This document shows, piece after piece, positions 1-7,706 of a DNA stretch of 24,560 nucleotides; position 1 is the stretch's first letter, and each line of letters opens with the position of its first letter. Made by a program: the position numbers and the translations under genes. This stretch comes from Chloroflexi bacterium RBG_16_64_32 (GTDB taxonomy: Bacteria; Chloroflexota; Dehalococcoidia; SM23-28-2; RBG-16-64-32). The stretch lies in the NCBI GenBank assembly GCA_001795235.1, contig MGNZ01000136.1, forward strand, positions 1 through 24,560, in the 5' to 3' direction. Under the pieces are notes generated by a model. The model saw only the letters and a program-made list of their open reading frames with translations. It was not told the origin of the DNA and did not search any database.

Positions 1-303
1 AGCCTTGACGAGAAAAGCGTCAACCCGATCGTAAGCGCCCTCAATCTCCTCGGTCGAAACCTGGAGAGAGCGGGCGCGCTCGCCGTGAACGCCGTCGATC
101 TCCTGGTTGTACCGCATTACTGCCGCGTCACCGTGCTCCCTGACATCGCCAAGGATACGGTCAACTACCTCGCCGACGCCCAGCTCCAGCCCGAATACGC
201 GGCGTATGACCTCGCGCACCGCAGGCGGCAGCTCAGCCGCCTCAAGAGGAGCGCGGCGAAGCACCGAGCCTCTCGCGTCGTCCACTCCGCGGGCTATGCG
301 CAA
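1..303 (-). CDS. hisD: Histidinol dehydrogenase, N-terminal part (runs off left edge)
   Basis: The last two steps of histidine synthesis, histidinol to histidine, are catalysed by HisD in the cytoplasm. The 101 codons present match the HisD N-terminus: a VREVIRRV helix, the GDVREHGDAAVMRYN signature (family form VRxxGDxAL) and a following VSTEEIEGAYDRV helix. The NAD-binding and zinc-binding parts lie outside the window. I chose a TTG start at 303 because a GAGGGAG ribosome binding site sits 8 bases upstream and the reading frame gives the expected short leader before the RR(A)PLE region. This start overlaps the stop of the upstream phospholipase-like gene by 10 bases, so the two are probably translationally coupled. 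A GTG six codons in is an alternative start. It is the last visible gene of the hisZ-hisG operon. Confidence 0.88.
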   Translation of the reverse strand, partial: MRIARGVDDARGSVLRRAPLEAAELPPAVREVIRRVFGLELGVGEVVDRILGDVREHGDAAVMRYNQEIDGVHGERARSLQVSTEEIEGAYDRVDAFLVKA

Positions 304-1052
304 CTCAGGTACTCCCTCGCTGCTTCCAGAGCTTCCTCTACGGAGCTATCCATGAACGCCCGGACCCGCTTCTCGGTCAGATAACGGAGCGTCTCATCCG
401 CCAGGTCCGGCAGCGACCGCACGAACTCCCGGAACTGCTCCGGCGTTTCGATCCCGGCCTCCCTGAGGTGACGGCTGGCGATGTAGCGGAACCGGTCCCA
501 ATCCGGAGGATGGTTCACCACGTCCAGGATGACCTCCTGCCATCGACGCAGCGTCTCGGCGTCGATGAGGTCGATCTCCAGCGCCAGGTCCGCGCGGGCG
601 ACCTCATCCAGAACATGGGCCATCAGATCGCGGTCGATGCGCTTCTGGCGGTCGAGGGAGAACTGCATCGCCCGGTCCATGATGTTCGCTCGTATGTTCC
701 CACCCAGGGGAGACCGCTCCCCAAAGAAAGGGCGATAGATCGTGTTGATCCACAGCTCGTCCATAACCAGGTGCGTCACGTAGCCGGCCACGAAGGCGAC
801 CGTGGCCGCGCTCAGCTCGCCCGGTTCGCGCAGCCGCGGGTAAGCCTGGAAGAGGCCCCCTACGCCGCTCTGCTCGTCGAAGTTGGCCAGGTCGAAAAAG
901 TGGGTGCGCCGGCGCTCCCAGCGGGTGATCACGCGGATGTCAGGAGCGGTGGAGCCCAGATAGAGGTTACCCCGCTCCTCTTCCAGAACACGGTGGCGCA
1001 GCCGGTCCGCCACCTCCTTAGCGATGACCGTGTGCAAACCCAGCGGTGGCAT
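294..1052 (-). CDS. Zinc-dependent phospholipase C-like (PF00882-type) protein
   Basis: This is a 252-residue soluble protein with no signal peptide. It resembles the zinc-dependent phospholipase C / S1-P1 nuclease-like fold: H7 near the N-terminus, GSTAPDIR (D38), RRRTHFFD (H51) and GYVTHLVMDELW (H94, D98) are spaced like that family's metal ligands. Substrate is unknown. Bacterial cytoplasmic members are usually annotated only by domain, and lipase activity should not be assumed without a secretion signal. The ATG start at 1052 has a GAGGT about 10 bases upstream. It lies 36 bases after hisG and overlaps hisD, so it appears to be transcribed inside the his operon. A TACAAT -10-like hexamer at 1079-1074 could give extra internal initiation, but no good -35 accompanies it. 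Confidence 0.72.
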   Translation of the reverse strand: MPPLGLHTVIAKEVADRLRHRVLEEERGNLYLGSTAPDIRVITRWERRRTHFFDLANFDEQSGVGGLFQAYPRLREPGELSAATVAFVAGYVTHLVMDELWINTIYRPFFGERSPLGGNIRANIMDRAMQFSLDRQKRIDRDLMAHVLDEVARADLALEIDLIDAETLRRWQEVILDVVNHPPDWDRFRYIASRHLREAGIETPEQFREFVRSLPDLADETLRYLTEKRVRAFMDSSVEEALEAAREYLSCA

Positions 1053-1088
1053 CTCACATCTGACCTCGCCGCCATTGTATCAGACCAT

Positions 1089-2501
1089 CTACCCAGCGTT
1101 CGCGGACATCCGCAGGGATGAAACCACCTGGTCGAACAGCTTGCGGCGGCGTCCCGACAGCACCCGCTCCCTGGACGCAATGACGCAGGTGGTGGAGCGG
1201 AACAGGAGGTCTATCGGCTTGAGCCTGTTCTCGACCAGGGTCCTCCCTGTCTCGGTGCCTTCGATGAGCAGCTCAGCGTCCTCCGGCACGAACCCCTCGG
1301 ACGCCCCGGCGATGGGGATGACCTGATAGCGCCCCAGGTGGCGGCTCCGCGCGAAGGCATCGGCGATGCCAGGAAACTCGGACGCCACGCGGATCATCCG
1401 ATTCCCTTGCGCCCGCCAATGCGCCAGGGCGCCGTCCAGGTCTGACGCCGGCACATCCTCACTCACGACGGCGGCGACATTGAACTGACACCGCTGCAGG
1501 TCCACCAGTTCCTCTGCAGGGCTGGAAGGAAACCGGCTCAGGTGCTCCGTCAAACAATCACGGCCGGTCACTGCCAGGTCAATCTCACCCGTGGCAACGA
1601 GCTGCGGCATGTCGTGGGGACGGATCACTTTTATCTCCAGGCCTGCAAGCGCGCTCTTCGGACGGCGCAGGCACCGCGTTTCGTCATAGCCCGCAAGGGG
1701 CAGCAGGCCGGCCTCCCGCAGCGCCGCCACCACGTGGCGCTGCTGGTGACCGTCCGGCAGCGCCATCCGAAGCGATTGGCGTCGCGCCGGCGCTGGCCGC
1801 TTCTCGCCCGTCCCCGCCGGGAGCGGCGGCGGCAGCCGAAGCGACTGAGCTTCTCCTCTACTCCCGCTGCCCGCCAGCGGGCCTAGCAGGGGGCTCAGGT
1901 CCTTCTTCGCGAGGCTATCTGCGTTGGCGATGAGCCAGGCCGAGCTGCACAGCATGCGAAGCAGAGGGACAAGGCCCTTTGCGGATACGGCCGCCTCGTC
2001 GCCGGCCGCTATAACCGCCAGATCGGCGTCCTCTGGAGGGTAGGCCTCGGCGGCGCCCCACACAGCCTGCACCCGGTATGCGGGCAGCCTGGCCGCCAGA
2101 GCGAACGCCTCCGCTATGTTCGGGAACTCGCTGGCGACGCGGAGGCCTCGGCGGCCCCCTAGGGAGCCTAGGCCCTCTGTCTCGGCGGCGGACGCGACGT
2201 ACAGCCCAAGGCGGCCGACTCCCAGATCACGCAGCGACGCGACGGGGTGCTGAGGGTAGCGGGCCCGTAGCTCCTCAATCCATGCCAGCCCGCAGATACC
2301 GAGGTCGTAGCTTCCCATAGCGATCTGTATGGGGATGTCCTTCTCACGAAAAACCCGGGCGACTGCGCGCTCGTGCCCGCCAACGCTCAGGATGTACGTG
2401 CGGGAGCCCTCGCCGTAGCCTTCGACCTTCAGCCCGACCGACTCCAGGGCATCGGCAACGGGGGTGCGCAGATCACCCGCCGGAAGGGCGAGCTTAATCA
2501 C
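1089..2501 (-). CDS. hisG: ATP phosphoribosyltransferase, tandem two-domain HisG fusion
   Basis: HisG joins ATP and PRPP in the first, feedback-controlled step of histidine synthesis. This protein is 470 residues, about twice the short form (around 210) and longer than the long form (around 300). It holds two HisG domains: residues 1-200 and 244-470, joined by a Pro/Gly/Arg-rich linker. Repeats are plain: IKLALPAGD against LRMALPDGH near each start, and RVASEFPNIAEAF (121-133) against RVASEFPGIADAF (371-383). The second copy keeps GRD (313-315) and the PRPP loop EGTETGRTLVENRL (414-427). In the first copy the loop position reads IAAGDEAAVSAKGL (164-177), without T-G-x-T, and the GxD is lost (GLAW). 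The second copy is therefore probably catalytic and the first structural or regulatory. The GTG start overlaps the hisZ stop by 8 bases. No C-terminal long-form regulatory (ACT-like) domain is seen, which fits regulation by HisZ. Confidence 0.9.
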   Translation of the reverse strand: MIKLALPAGDLRTPVADALESVGLKVEGYGEGSRTYILSVGGHERAVARVFREKDIPIQIAMGSYDLGICGLAWIEELRARYPQHPVASLRDLGVGRLGLYVASAAETEGLGSLGGRRGLRVASEFPNIAEAFALAARLPAYRVQAVWGAAEAYPPEDADLAVIAAGDEAAVSAKGLVPLLRMLCSSAWLIANADSLAKKDLSPLLGPLAGSGSRGEAQSLRLPPPLPAGTGEKRPAPARRQSLRMALPDGHQQRHVVAALREAGLLPLAGYDETRCLRRPKSALAGLEIKVIRPHDMPQLVATGEIDLAVTGRDCLTEHLSRFPSSPAEELVDLQRCQFNVAAVVSEDVPASDLDGALAHWRAQGNRMIRVASEFPGIADAFARSRHLGRYQVIPIAGASEGFVPEDAELLIEGTETGRTLVENRLKPIDLLFRSTTCVIASRERVLSGRRRKLFDQVVSSLRMSANAG

Positions 2502-3720
2502 GACCGGTCTGTCGCAGCGCCTCCGCCACAGCCTCCACGCTAGCCAAACGGCGTCCCTTCCCGCTCACTCCCGACAGCACGTACCCTTCGCCCGACGCCG
2601 CCACCCGCGGGCCGTCATCCGGGGCCGTTCCCGCTACCTGCGCGGCGAGCCCCTCCGCGCGCAGCGTGGCGGCCAGACGGAACGCCGACGCCAGGGACTC
2701 GCCGTCATCTGCCCTGGCAACGACCGTGACGATCTGTCGGGCTTCAGGGGCCTCCGCGGGCAGGAGATCTGCCAGAACAGCGGCTTCCAGCGCGAAACCG
2801 GACGCCGGTACGTGCTCGCCACCGATTAGCGAGACGAGCGCGTCGTAGCGCCCCCCGCTTCCGACCTTCTGGCCGGACACGTCCAGGTGGAACGCTGGCC
2901 CCGTGTAGTACTCGAAATTTCGCACCATCGCCGCCGAAATCAAGCAGCGGCAGCCGAGCGGTTCCAGCGCCCCGACGACGACCGCCAGTTCGTCCAGCGG
3001 CTCTTCCAGGGCAGGAATGCTCTCCACGAAGGTGCTGCGCAAATTGTTCAGGTAGGCCCTGCCCTCGCCCTCCACAGCCAGGAGCATACCCAGAGAGGCT
3101 CCCACATCCGGTAGCCGCTCCTGCAACTCCCGAAGGGCGCCGGCATCTCCATCCAGAATACGGTCATAAACGGCAAGCTGCTCAGCCGCGTCCAACCCGG
3201 CGCGCGCCAGCACTGCGCGCACCAGCCCTGGGTGCGAAACCCTCACGTCGGCGTCCAGGCCGAGGCGAGCCAGCACCTCACGCGCAAGCAGGATAAGCTC
3301 AATGTCGCCCTGAGGCTGGCTCTCCCCGATGAGCTCTACCCCACACTGCCAGTCCTCCCTCGATTCATCGCCCTCAGCGAAGCGGAAGACGCTCTGCACG
3401 TAGAACAGCTTTGCCAGCTTGCCGCCGTCCAGGTACTCCCCGTAGAGCCTTGCCGAAGGGATAGTTGAGTCGGGCCGCATCACCACGCGCTCGCCGCTCC
3501 ACCCATCCCAATCGAGGAACGAGTAGACGCGGCCCAGCATCTGAGGCGAAAGGGTGCCTGAAGAAGTGAACAGATGCAGATGCTCCAGGACCGGGGTGCG
3601 GATCTCCTCGTACCCCCAACCCAAGCAGGCCGTGCGGAACGCCTCTTCCACACGGCGGAAACGCCTCATATCGTCCGGCAGCATGTCTCGCATGCCGCGG
3701 CAGCGTAAGTTTTCGCCCAT
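2494..3720 (-). CDS. hisZ: ATP phosphoribosyltransferase regulatory subunit HisZ
   Basis: HisZ is a histidyl-tRNA synthetase paralogue that binds short-form HisG and passes on histidine feedback inhibition. The 408-residue product has the class II synthetase fold signs: RGMRDMLPDD near residue 8, MRPDSTIPSAR (81-91, the HisZ-style motif 2), VRNFEYYTG (266-274) and GSGGRYDAL (287-295), then a C-terminal region from about 328 that looks like the anticodon-binding fold. The RPDSTIP form and the adjoining hisG favour HisZ over HisS, although the Arg-containing VRNFEYYTG motif is kept. I start at ATG 3720, where CAGGAG lies 9 bases upstream. The longer frame to 3777 begins inside the promoter -35 and is rejected. 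Its stop overlaps the hisG start. Confidence 0.87.
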   Translation of the reverse strand: MGENLRCRGMRDMLPDDMRRFRRVEEAFRTACLGWGYEEIRTPVLEHLHLFTSSGTLSPQMLGRVYSFLDWDGWSGERVVMRPDSTIPSARLYGEYLDGGKLAKLFYVQSVFRFAEGDESREDWQCGVELIGESQPQGDIELILLAREVLARLGLDADVRVSHPGLVRAVLARAGLDAAEQLAVYDRILDGDAGALRELQERLPDVGASLGMLLAVEGEGRAYLNNLRSTFVESIPALEEPLDELAVVVGALEPLGCRCLISAAMVRNFEYYTGPAFHLDVSGQKVGSGGRYDALVSLIGGEHVPASGFALEAAVLADLLPAEAPEARQIVTVVARADDGESLASAFRLAATLRAEGLAAQVAGTAPDDGPRVAASGEGYVLSGVSGKGRRLASVEAVAEALRQTGRD

Positions 3721-3748
3721 ACTGCACATCTCCTGCGGGATGTGCCTC

Positions 3749-3777
3749 ATTCTAGCGCAGCCCCCGCCCCCATTCAA
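3749..3777 (-). promoter_or_regulatory. Promoter of the hisZ-hisG-hisD operon
   Basis: On the minus strand, TTGAAT (3777-3772), a 17-base spacer and TAGAAT (3754-3749) make a sigma-70-type promoter. The predicted transcript begins near 3742, giving a short leader of about 20 bases that contains the hisZ ribosome binding site. It is divergent from the nfeD promoter, with the -10 boxes about 50 bases apart. I see no His-codon leader peptide or T-box in this short leader, so attenuation at this site is unlikely. Confidence 0.6.
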
Positions 3778-3804
3778 CGAACCGACCAGGCCACCCGTTC
3801 ACTG

Positions 3805-3810
3805 TATAAT
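3805..3810 (+). promoter_or_regulatory. -10 box of the nfeD-slipin operon
   Basis: A perfect TATAAT stands 36 bases before the nfeD ATG. The -35 position is GC-rich and does not resemble TTGACA, so either an activator or another feature compensates. The site shares the intergenic region with the divergent hisZ promoter. Confidence 0.5.
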
Positions 3811-3845
3811 GATGTTGCCTTGTCCTTTCTCCCGCCAGGCCGCCA

Positions 3846-5198
3846 ATGACCGCTGTCCGCCCTGTGTCGCTCTCCCGCTTCCGCTCCCTGCGGCTGACCA
3901 TCGCCCTCGTGTTCCTCATCCTGGGTGTGGCCGGCTTCGCCTGCGGCGGCGGTCCCGGAGCGCCGCCGGACGCCGTCCACGTCCTCACCGCCGACGGCGT
4001 AGTGGGGCCGGTTATGGAGCGCTATCTGGACCGAGGCATTGACGCCGCCGAGGACGAGCAGGGAGAAGCCGTGGTCATCCGTCTGGACACTCCGGGCGGA
4101 CTCATATCCTCCATGAACGACATTGTGAAGCGCATCCTGTCGTCGGAGGTGCCCGTTATCGTTTACGTTAGCCCTCAGGGCGGCCAAGCCGCCTCCGCCG
4201 GTACGTTCATCACCATGGCCGCCCACGTGGCGGCTATGGCGCCGGCCACCCGCCTGGGCGCCGCCACGCCTGTGGGCAGCGGCGGCGAGGAGATTCAGGG
4301 GCCGCTCGGAGACAAGGTGACAAACGACGCGGCGGCCCAGATCAAGGCCCTGGCCGAGCTCAGGGGCCGTAACCAGGAGTGGGCCGAGAGCGCCGTTCGC
4401 GATGCCGTCTCCGCCAATGCCACCGAGGCGCTGGCGCTCAATGTCGTCGATCTCGTCGCTAACGATCTGGATGAGCTGCTAAACTCGGTCGACGGCCGTG
4501 ACATTACCCTGTACTCCGACCGCGAGGTGACCCTCCAGACGGCGGACGCAGAAGTCGTGTTCAACAACATGAGCTTCGTTGAGCGCTTCCTGGACGTCAT
4601 CGCCGACCCGAACATCTCCCTGTTGCTGCTATCGTTAGGCTCTCTGGCTATCTTCATCGAGATCGTGAACCCGGGAGTGATATTCCCCGGTGTGTTCGGG
4701 GTCATCGCTCTGATCCTGGGCTTCTTCTCCCTCAGCGTTCTGCCCTTCAACTGGGCGGGCGTGGCCCTCATCATCTTCGCGTTCGTGCTGTTCGGACTGG
4801 AGATCTTTGTGCCCAGCGGAGGAATATTAGGCGGCGGAGGTGTTGTCGCCCTCATCCTGGGCGGCCTCCTCCTCACGAGCGGTAACCCGCCGGAGTTCCA
4901 GGTGTCTCGTTGGCTGCTCTTCGGGCTGGCTGCGGCCATGGGAGCGATTGTCATCTTCGTCCTGGTCAATATCATGCGCATCCGCATGATGCCGGCCCAG
5001 GTGGGCATAGAGACCTTCGTCGGCCACGAAGCTGTCGTCCGCTCAACTCTCGATCCTCAGGGATTCGTCTTCCTGGACGGGGAGCGCTGGACTGCTGAGT
5101 CGGAAGAGGGCACAATCCAGGAGGGCGAGCGCGTCGTGATCACGGAAGTCCACGGGCTTAGACTCAAGGTCAGAAAGCAAGAGCCGGAAGGAGGCTAG
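3846..5198 (+). CDS. nfeD: NfeD-family membrane serine protease (ClpP-class, long form)
   Basis: Long NfeD proteins are membrane proteases that partner with stomatin-like proteins and cut their C-terminal region. The 450 residues show, in order: an N-terminal hydrophobic segment (about 18-32), a ClpP-class protease domain (about 43-215), a cluster of four or five membrane segments (about 255-385), and a C-terminal OB-fold NfeD domain (about 395-445). Ser117 in QAASAGT and Lys157 in GDKVTND match the Ser-Lys dyad of the archaeal homologue, at the same spacing of about 40. LDTPGG (80-85) is the family's substrate-strand motif. The ATG has only a poor ribosome binding site, but the hydrophobic start fits. 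The slipin gene follows after 2 bases, so they form one operon. The protease domain should lie outside the membrane. Confidence 0.88.
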   Translation: MTAVRPVSLSRFRSLRLTIALVFLILGVAGFACGGGPGAPPDAVHVLTADGVVGPVMERYLDRGIDAAEDEQGEAVVIRLDTPGGLISSMNDIVKRILSSEVPVIVYVSPQGGQAASAGTFITMAAHVAAMAPATRLGAATPVGSGGEEIQGPLGDKVTNDAAAQIKALAELRGRNQEWAESAVRDAVSANATEALALNVVDLVANDLDELLNSVDGRDITLYSDREVTLQTADAEVVFNNMSFVERFLDVIADPNISLLLLSLGSLAIFIEIVNPGVIFPGVFGVIALILGFFSLSVLPFNWAGVALIIFAFVLFGLEIFVPSGGILGGGGVVALILGGLLLTSGNPPEFQVSRWLLFGLAAAMGAIVIFVLVNIMRIRMMPAQVGIETFVGHEAVVRSTLDPQGFVFLDGERWTAESEEGTIQEGERVVITEVHGLRLKVRKQEPEGG

Positions 5199-5200
5199 CT

Positions 5201-6064
5201 ATGTCCACCGAACTGGAGCCCGGCACGCCGACGGGCCCCCGATGGTTGTCAAAAATCCTCACCGCCCTGGGAATGGTGCTGGTCGTGCCCCTCTTCCCCC
5301 TGGCCGTCAAGATCGTGCCCGAGTACCAGCGGGGCGTCATCTTCCGCCTGGGGCGGCTGGTCGGCGCCCGCGGACCGGGGCTGTTCCTCATCATCCCTAT
5401 CGTGGAGCGGATGGTCATCGTGGACCTGCGCATCGTGACGATGGACGTACCGCGACAGGACGTCATCACCAGGGACAACGTCACGGTCAAGGTGGACGCG
5501 GTCATCTACTTCCGCGTGACCGACCCGGATGCCGCGGTCGTCAAGGTGATGGATTACGTTCGGGCGACCTCCCTCGTCGCCCAGACCACCCTCCGCAGCA
5601 TCCTCGGCCAGTCCGACCTGGACGAGCTGCTCAGTAAGCGCGAGCAGCTCAACCAGCAGTTGCAGAAGATCATCGACGACGCCACCGAGCCCTGGGGAGT
5701 CAAGGTGACCATCGTCGAGGTGCGCGACGTGGCTCTGCCCCCTGAGATGGTCCGCGCCATGTCCAAGCAGGCCGAGGCCGAGCGGGAGCGCCGCGCCAAG
5801 ATCATCCACGCCCAGGGCGAGTTCCAGGCGGCCGAGAAGCTGTCCGAAGCGGGCAAGATAATGGCCGCCACTCCCACCACCCTCCAGCTACGCTACCTCC
5901 AGACCCTCACCGAGATCTCGTCTGAGCACCACAGCACGGTCATCTTCCCGGTGCCCATCGATGTCCTCAGTCAGTTCGTGCGGGGCATGAGCGGCGGCGG
6001 CGGCACCGGACAGGGCGCCGGTCGCCGGCAGATTCCGGTGGAGGAAGAGGAGAAGAAGAGCTAG
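5201..6064 (+). CDS. SPFH/band 7 stomatin-like protein (slipin)
   Basis: A 287-residue slipin, a membrane-scaffold protein of the SPFH superfamily that forms oligomers and is the usual partner and substrate of long NfeD. It has one N-terminal membrane segment (about 18-37), the conserved VPEYQRGVIFRLGR start of the band 7 domain, DVPRQDVITRDNVTVKVDAV, and YVRATSLVAQTTLRSILG. A charged coiled coil follows around AMSKQAEAERERRAK (about 188-202). The tail ends in a Gly-rich stretch and a charged EEEEKKS end. The start ATG is preceded by GGAGG, which overlaps the end of nfeD. The hydrophobic C-terminal peptide known as the NfeD cleavage site in archaeal slipins is not obvious here; PVPIDVLSQFV near 250-260 is the nearest candidate. 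Confidence 0.88.
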   Translation: MSTELEPGTPTGPRWLSKILTALGMVLVVPLFPLAVKIVPEYQRGVIFRLGRLVGARGPGLFLIIPIVERMVIVDLRIVTMDVPRQDVITRDNVTVKVDAVIYFRVTDPDAAVVKVMDYVRATSLVAQTTLRSILGQSDLDELLSKREQLNQQLQKIIDDATEPWGVKVTIVEVRDVALPPEMVRAMSKQAEAERERRAKIIHAQGEFQAAEKLSEAGKIMAATPTTLQLRYLQTLTEISSEHHSTVIFPVPIDVLSQFVRGMSGGGGTGQGAGRRQIPVEEEEKKS

Positions 6065-6067
6065 GCG

Positions 6068-6105
6068 GCCCGTCACCCCCTCAGCGCTCAGGGTGACGGC
6101 CCCCG
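6068..6105 (+). repeat. Left copy of a 38-40 bp flanking repeat with hairpin
   Basis: The sequence after the slipin stop forms a 9-bp stem, CCGTCACCC pairing with GGGTGACGG, around a 12-base loop. It has no T tail, so it is at most a weak terminator. Its GCCCGTCACC arm and its GCGCTCAGGGTGACG-N-CCCCCG arm (one mismatch in 22) recur in the same orientation at 8758-8797, where they include the last codons of birA. The two copies bracket the sparse segment between them. Confidence 0.65.
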
Positions 6106-6588
6106 TATACCATGCGCACTAATCTAATAGCGGGACCTCACACACCGTTCCGGAGTGCTCCCGAAGGGAGTCGCCCATGGCTCTTCTGGAAGATAGGCGG
6201 CAACGCGCCCACCAAGGTGCCGGAAACGCGATCCAGACAAGAATTGCTCTCAAGGGAGAGGCTTGAACACTACATGGTGCATGACCCTATGTTTCTGGTC
6301 GAACCCGTGCTCGTGATCGGGTGCCGGGTTCCGATACGCTATACGGAGAACAAGCGTGACATTTTCGCTCTCGATCCCCAGGAAACGCGGCGGTCCTGAA
6401 GCTCAGCCGCGGGCAGCCGCAAGATCGAGTCGATATACATTATGGCCTTCACAACCGCGTCAGCGATGTCCTCAAGACATCAGAGCGGCCCATAGGGGAA
6501 GTAGTCCGCAAGAATCACCCTCACGATCCATCGCGGCCAGTGAGGCCCTGTTCGTGGGCCCGCATCGCACGACACAGCACGTTCCCGA
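6106..6588. other. Gene-poor stretch, nothing recognised
   Basis: No protein, RNA gene or mobile element is recognisable in these 480 bases. The longest open frame (6112-6399, plus) has no ribosome binding site, low GC at third codon positions compared with its neighbours, and no family resemblance. Base composition is visibly less GC-rich than the flanking operons. It may be eroded or acquired DNA. Confidence 0.5.
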
Positions 6589-6617
6589 TTGAGAAATCTC
6601 TCTGACGGGCGGATAAT
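6589..6617 (+). promoter_or_regulatory. Promoter for the 87-residue zinc-ribbon gene
   Basis: TTGAGA (6589-6594), a 17-base spacer and GATAAT (6612-6617) precede the small gene, leaving a leader of about 50 bases that ends in GAAGGGAGAAG just before the ATG at 6676. Confidence 0.55.
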
Positions 6618-6675
6618 CACTCCGGGTAGGGTGGAACAGGACGACTGCGCAGCCGTATGCGAAGGGAGAAGAGCG

Positions 6676-6939
6676 ATGAAGTTCCTTGATCGCCTGTTGG
6701 GACGCAAAGAGGCATCCCCTGCTGAGGCGGAGGTAGCAGAACCAGACTGTCCGCATGTTGCGTTGGTCCCCTTTTGGGACTCGGCCGAAGATATCGGCGT
6801 ACACGAGAAGATTAGTCGTTACGAATGTGAGAGCTGCAAGGCGGCCTTTACGCGCGAACAGGGCGAGCAAATCCGCGTGGAGGGGGCGGAACGACTGCGT
6901 CTTTCCGAGAAGGACCGACGGGATCGCCTAGCGGAATAG
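6676..6939 (+). CDS. Small CxxC protein, function unknown (87 aa)
   Basis: An 87-residue soluble protein. An N-terminal amphipathic stretch (MKFLDRLLGRKE) is followed by an acidic linker, a CPH motif (about 29-31), a VPFWDSAEDIG segment, and YECESCKAAF, whose Cys pair could complete a Cys2-His-Cys or Cys3-type metal site with the earlier Cys and His. The C-terminus is highly charged. I do not recognise a named family; the CPH...WDS...DIG...YxCxxC pattern looks like a conserved small domain rather than random frame. The ATG at 6676 is chosen for its clear ribosome binding site; the longer frame starts inside the promoter. It stands alone, with no gene on either side for about 500 bases. Confidence 0.65.
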   Translation: MKFLDRLLGRKEASPAEAEVAEPDCPHVALVPFWDSAEDIGVHEKISRYECESCKAAFTREQGEQIRVEGAERLRLSEKDRRDRLAE

Positions 6940-7481
6940 GACCCCGACCTGCGTGGACGCCAAGCACCTCCGGCGACAGGCGCGCTTGCGGGCACGCACG
7001 ACGACCGCCTTTGCCGATCAGAGACCCCTGTAACCAGTCCGAGAGTGACTAACTCAGCTGAGAGGACAGTATGGTGTCTTGGGGTCGACTCCCAGGCGCC
7101 TCTTGGCGACCCATCTTGACCCCCTGGCTACAATGACGCTCAGAGGTCGCGGCAACCGCGTTCTGGATTGTCGTGTTCCCCCCCTCGGGATCCAGAGTCA
7201 GTCGCGAACTGGGACCCTGTCGAGACGTCCCGTTGGGTCCGCAGTCGGCAACTGGCAGAGCACAGATTTCAATCACGGCTTCAAACAAATCAACGGTCAC
7301 TTTCCGCCAGCAGTGCGCGTATTATCATCGTTTGGAGAAGCTGGAGCGCTGGCCTATCCCCTGCGCTGCGCTCAAAAGCCTCCGCGAGAAGCTCGTCGGT
7401 AGTCCATGCGCTCAGATCCTTCGCCAAAATTCCCATCAAACCCTCCTATGTGCCGTTCCGCAAGGTGCTAACGCCTTTCCC
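6940..7481. other. Gene-poor stretch, nothing recognised
   Basis: About 540 bases without a supported gene. Several overlapping short frames on both strands lack ribosome binding sites and family features. A short palindrome CTCAGCTGAG lies near 7051, and a TACAAT hexamer near 7130 has no matching -35. I see no tRNA or known RNA fold. Confidence 0.45.
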
Positions 7482-7706
7482 TTAGCGCATTGGTCTAACC
7501 CCCAGCATCTGCGCAGACTGAGGCGGTTGGGTGTGCCGAGCATATGACCCGCTAAAGCTGTTATTGAAGTTGCGCCGAGCGCCGCACCGCTTACAGACTC
7601 CCTCACTCACGGGACCATCTTGCCTTCCGATCAACCAATGGTGCGAGTCGCCGACGAAGCTAAGGCCGTCGACGGGAGGGCCGCTACCACTGCGGCTGTC
7701 TACCAC
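7482..7706 (-). CDS. Small HHW/CxxC protein, possible remnant (74 aa)
   Basis: The frame gives 74 residues with a distinctive block: SHHWLIGRQDGPVSEGVCKRC followed by GARRNFNNSF. The HHW-x-I, GP-x-S-x-G-x-C-x2-C-G and R-x-F-x-N pattern resembles a small family I recall from Chloroflexota and Actinobacteria genomes, with two Cys and upstream His as likely metal ligands. I have no name for it. The GTG start at 7706 overlaps the end of the RRM gene by 7 bases and has no clear ribosome binding site, so it would depend on coupling. The final 20 residues look unconserved. It could be a functioning small protein or a relic. Confidence 0.45.
   Translation of the reverse strand: MVDSRSGSGPPVDGLSFVGDSHHWLIGRQDGPVSEGVCKRCGARRNFNNSFSGSYARHTQPPQSAQMLGVRPMR

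Noticed and set aside
1074..1102. TACAAT before the phospholipase-like gene as an internal promoter
   Set aside because: The -35 position (CGAACG) does not fit, and the gene is close enough to hisG to be cotranscribed.
6112..6399. 95-codon plus-strand frame after the slipin gene
   Set aside because: No ribosome binding site, poor third-position GC in a GC-rich genome, and no domain-like features; it lies in the gene-poor segment.
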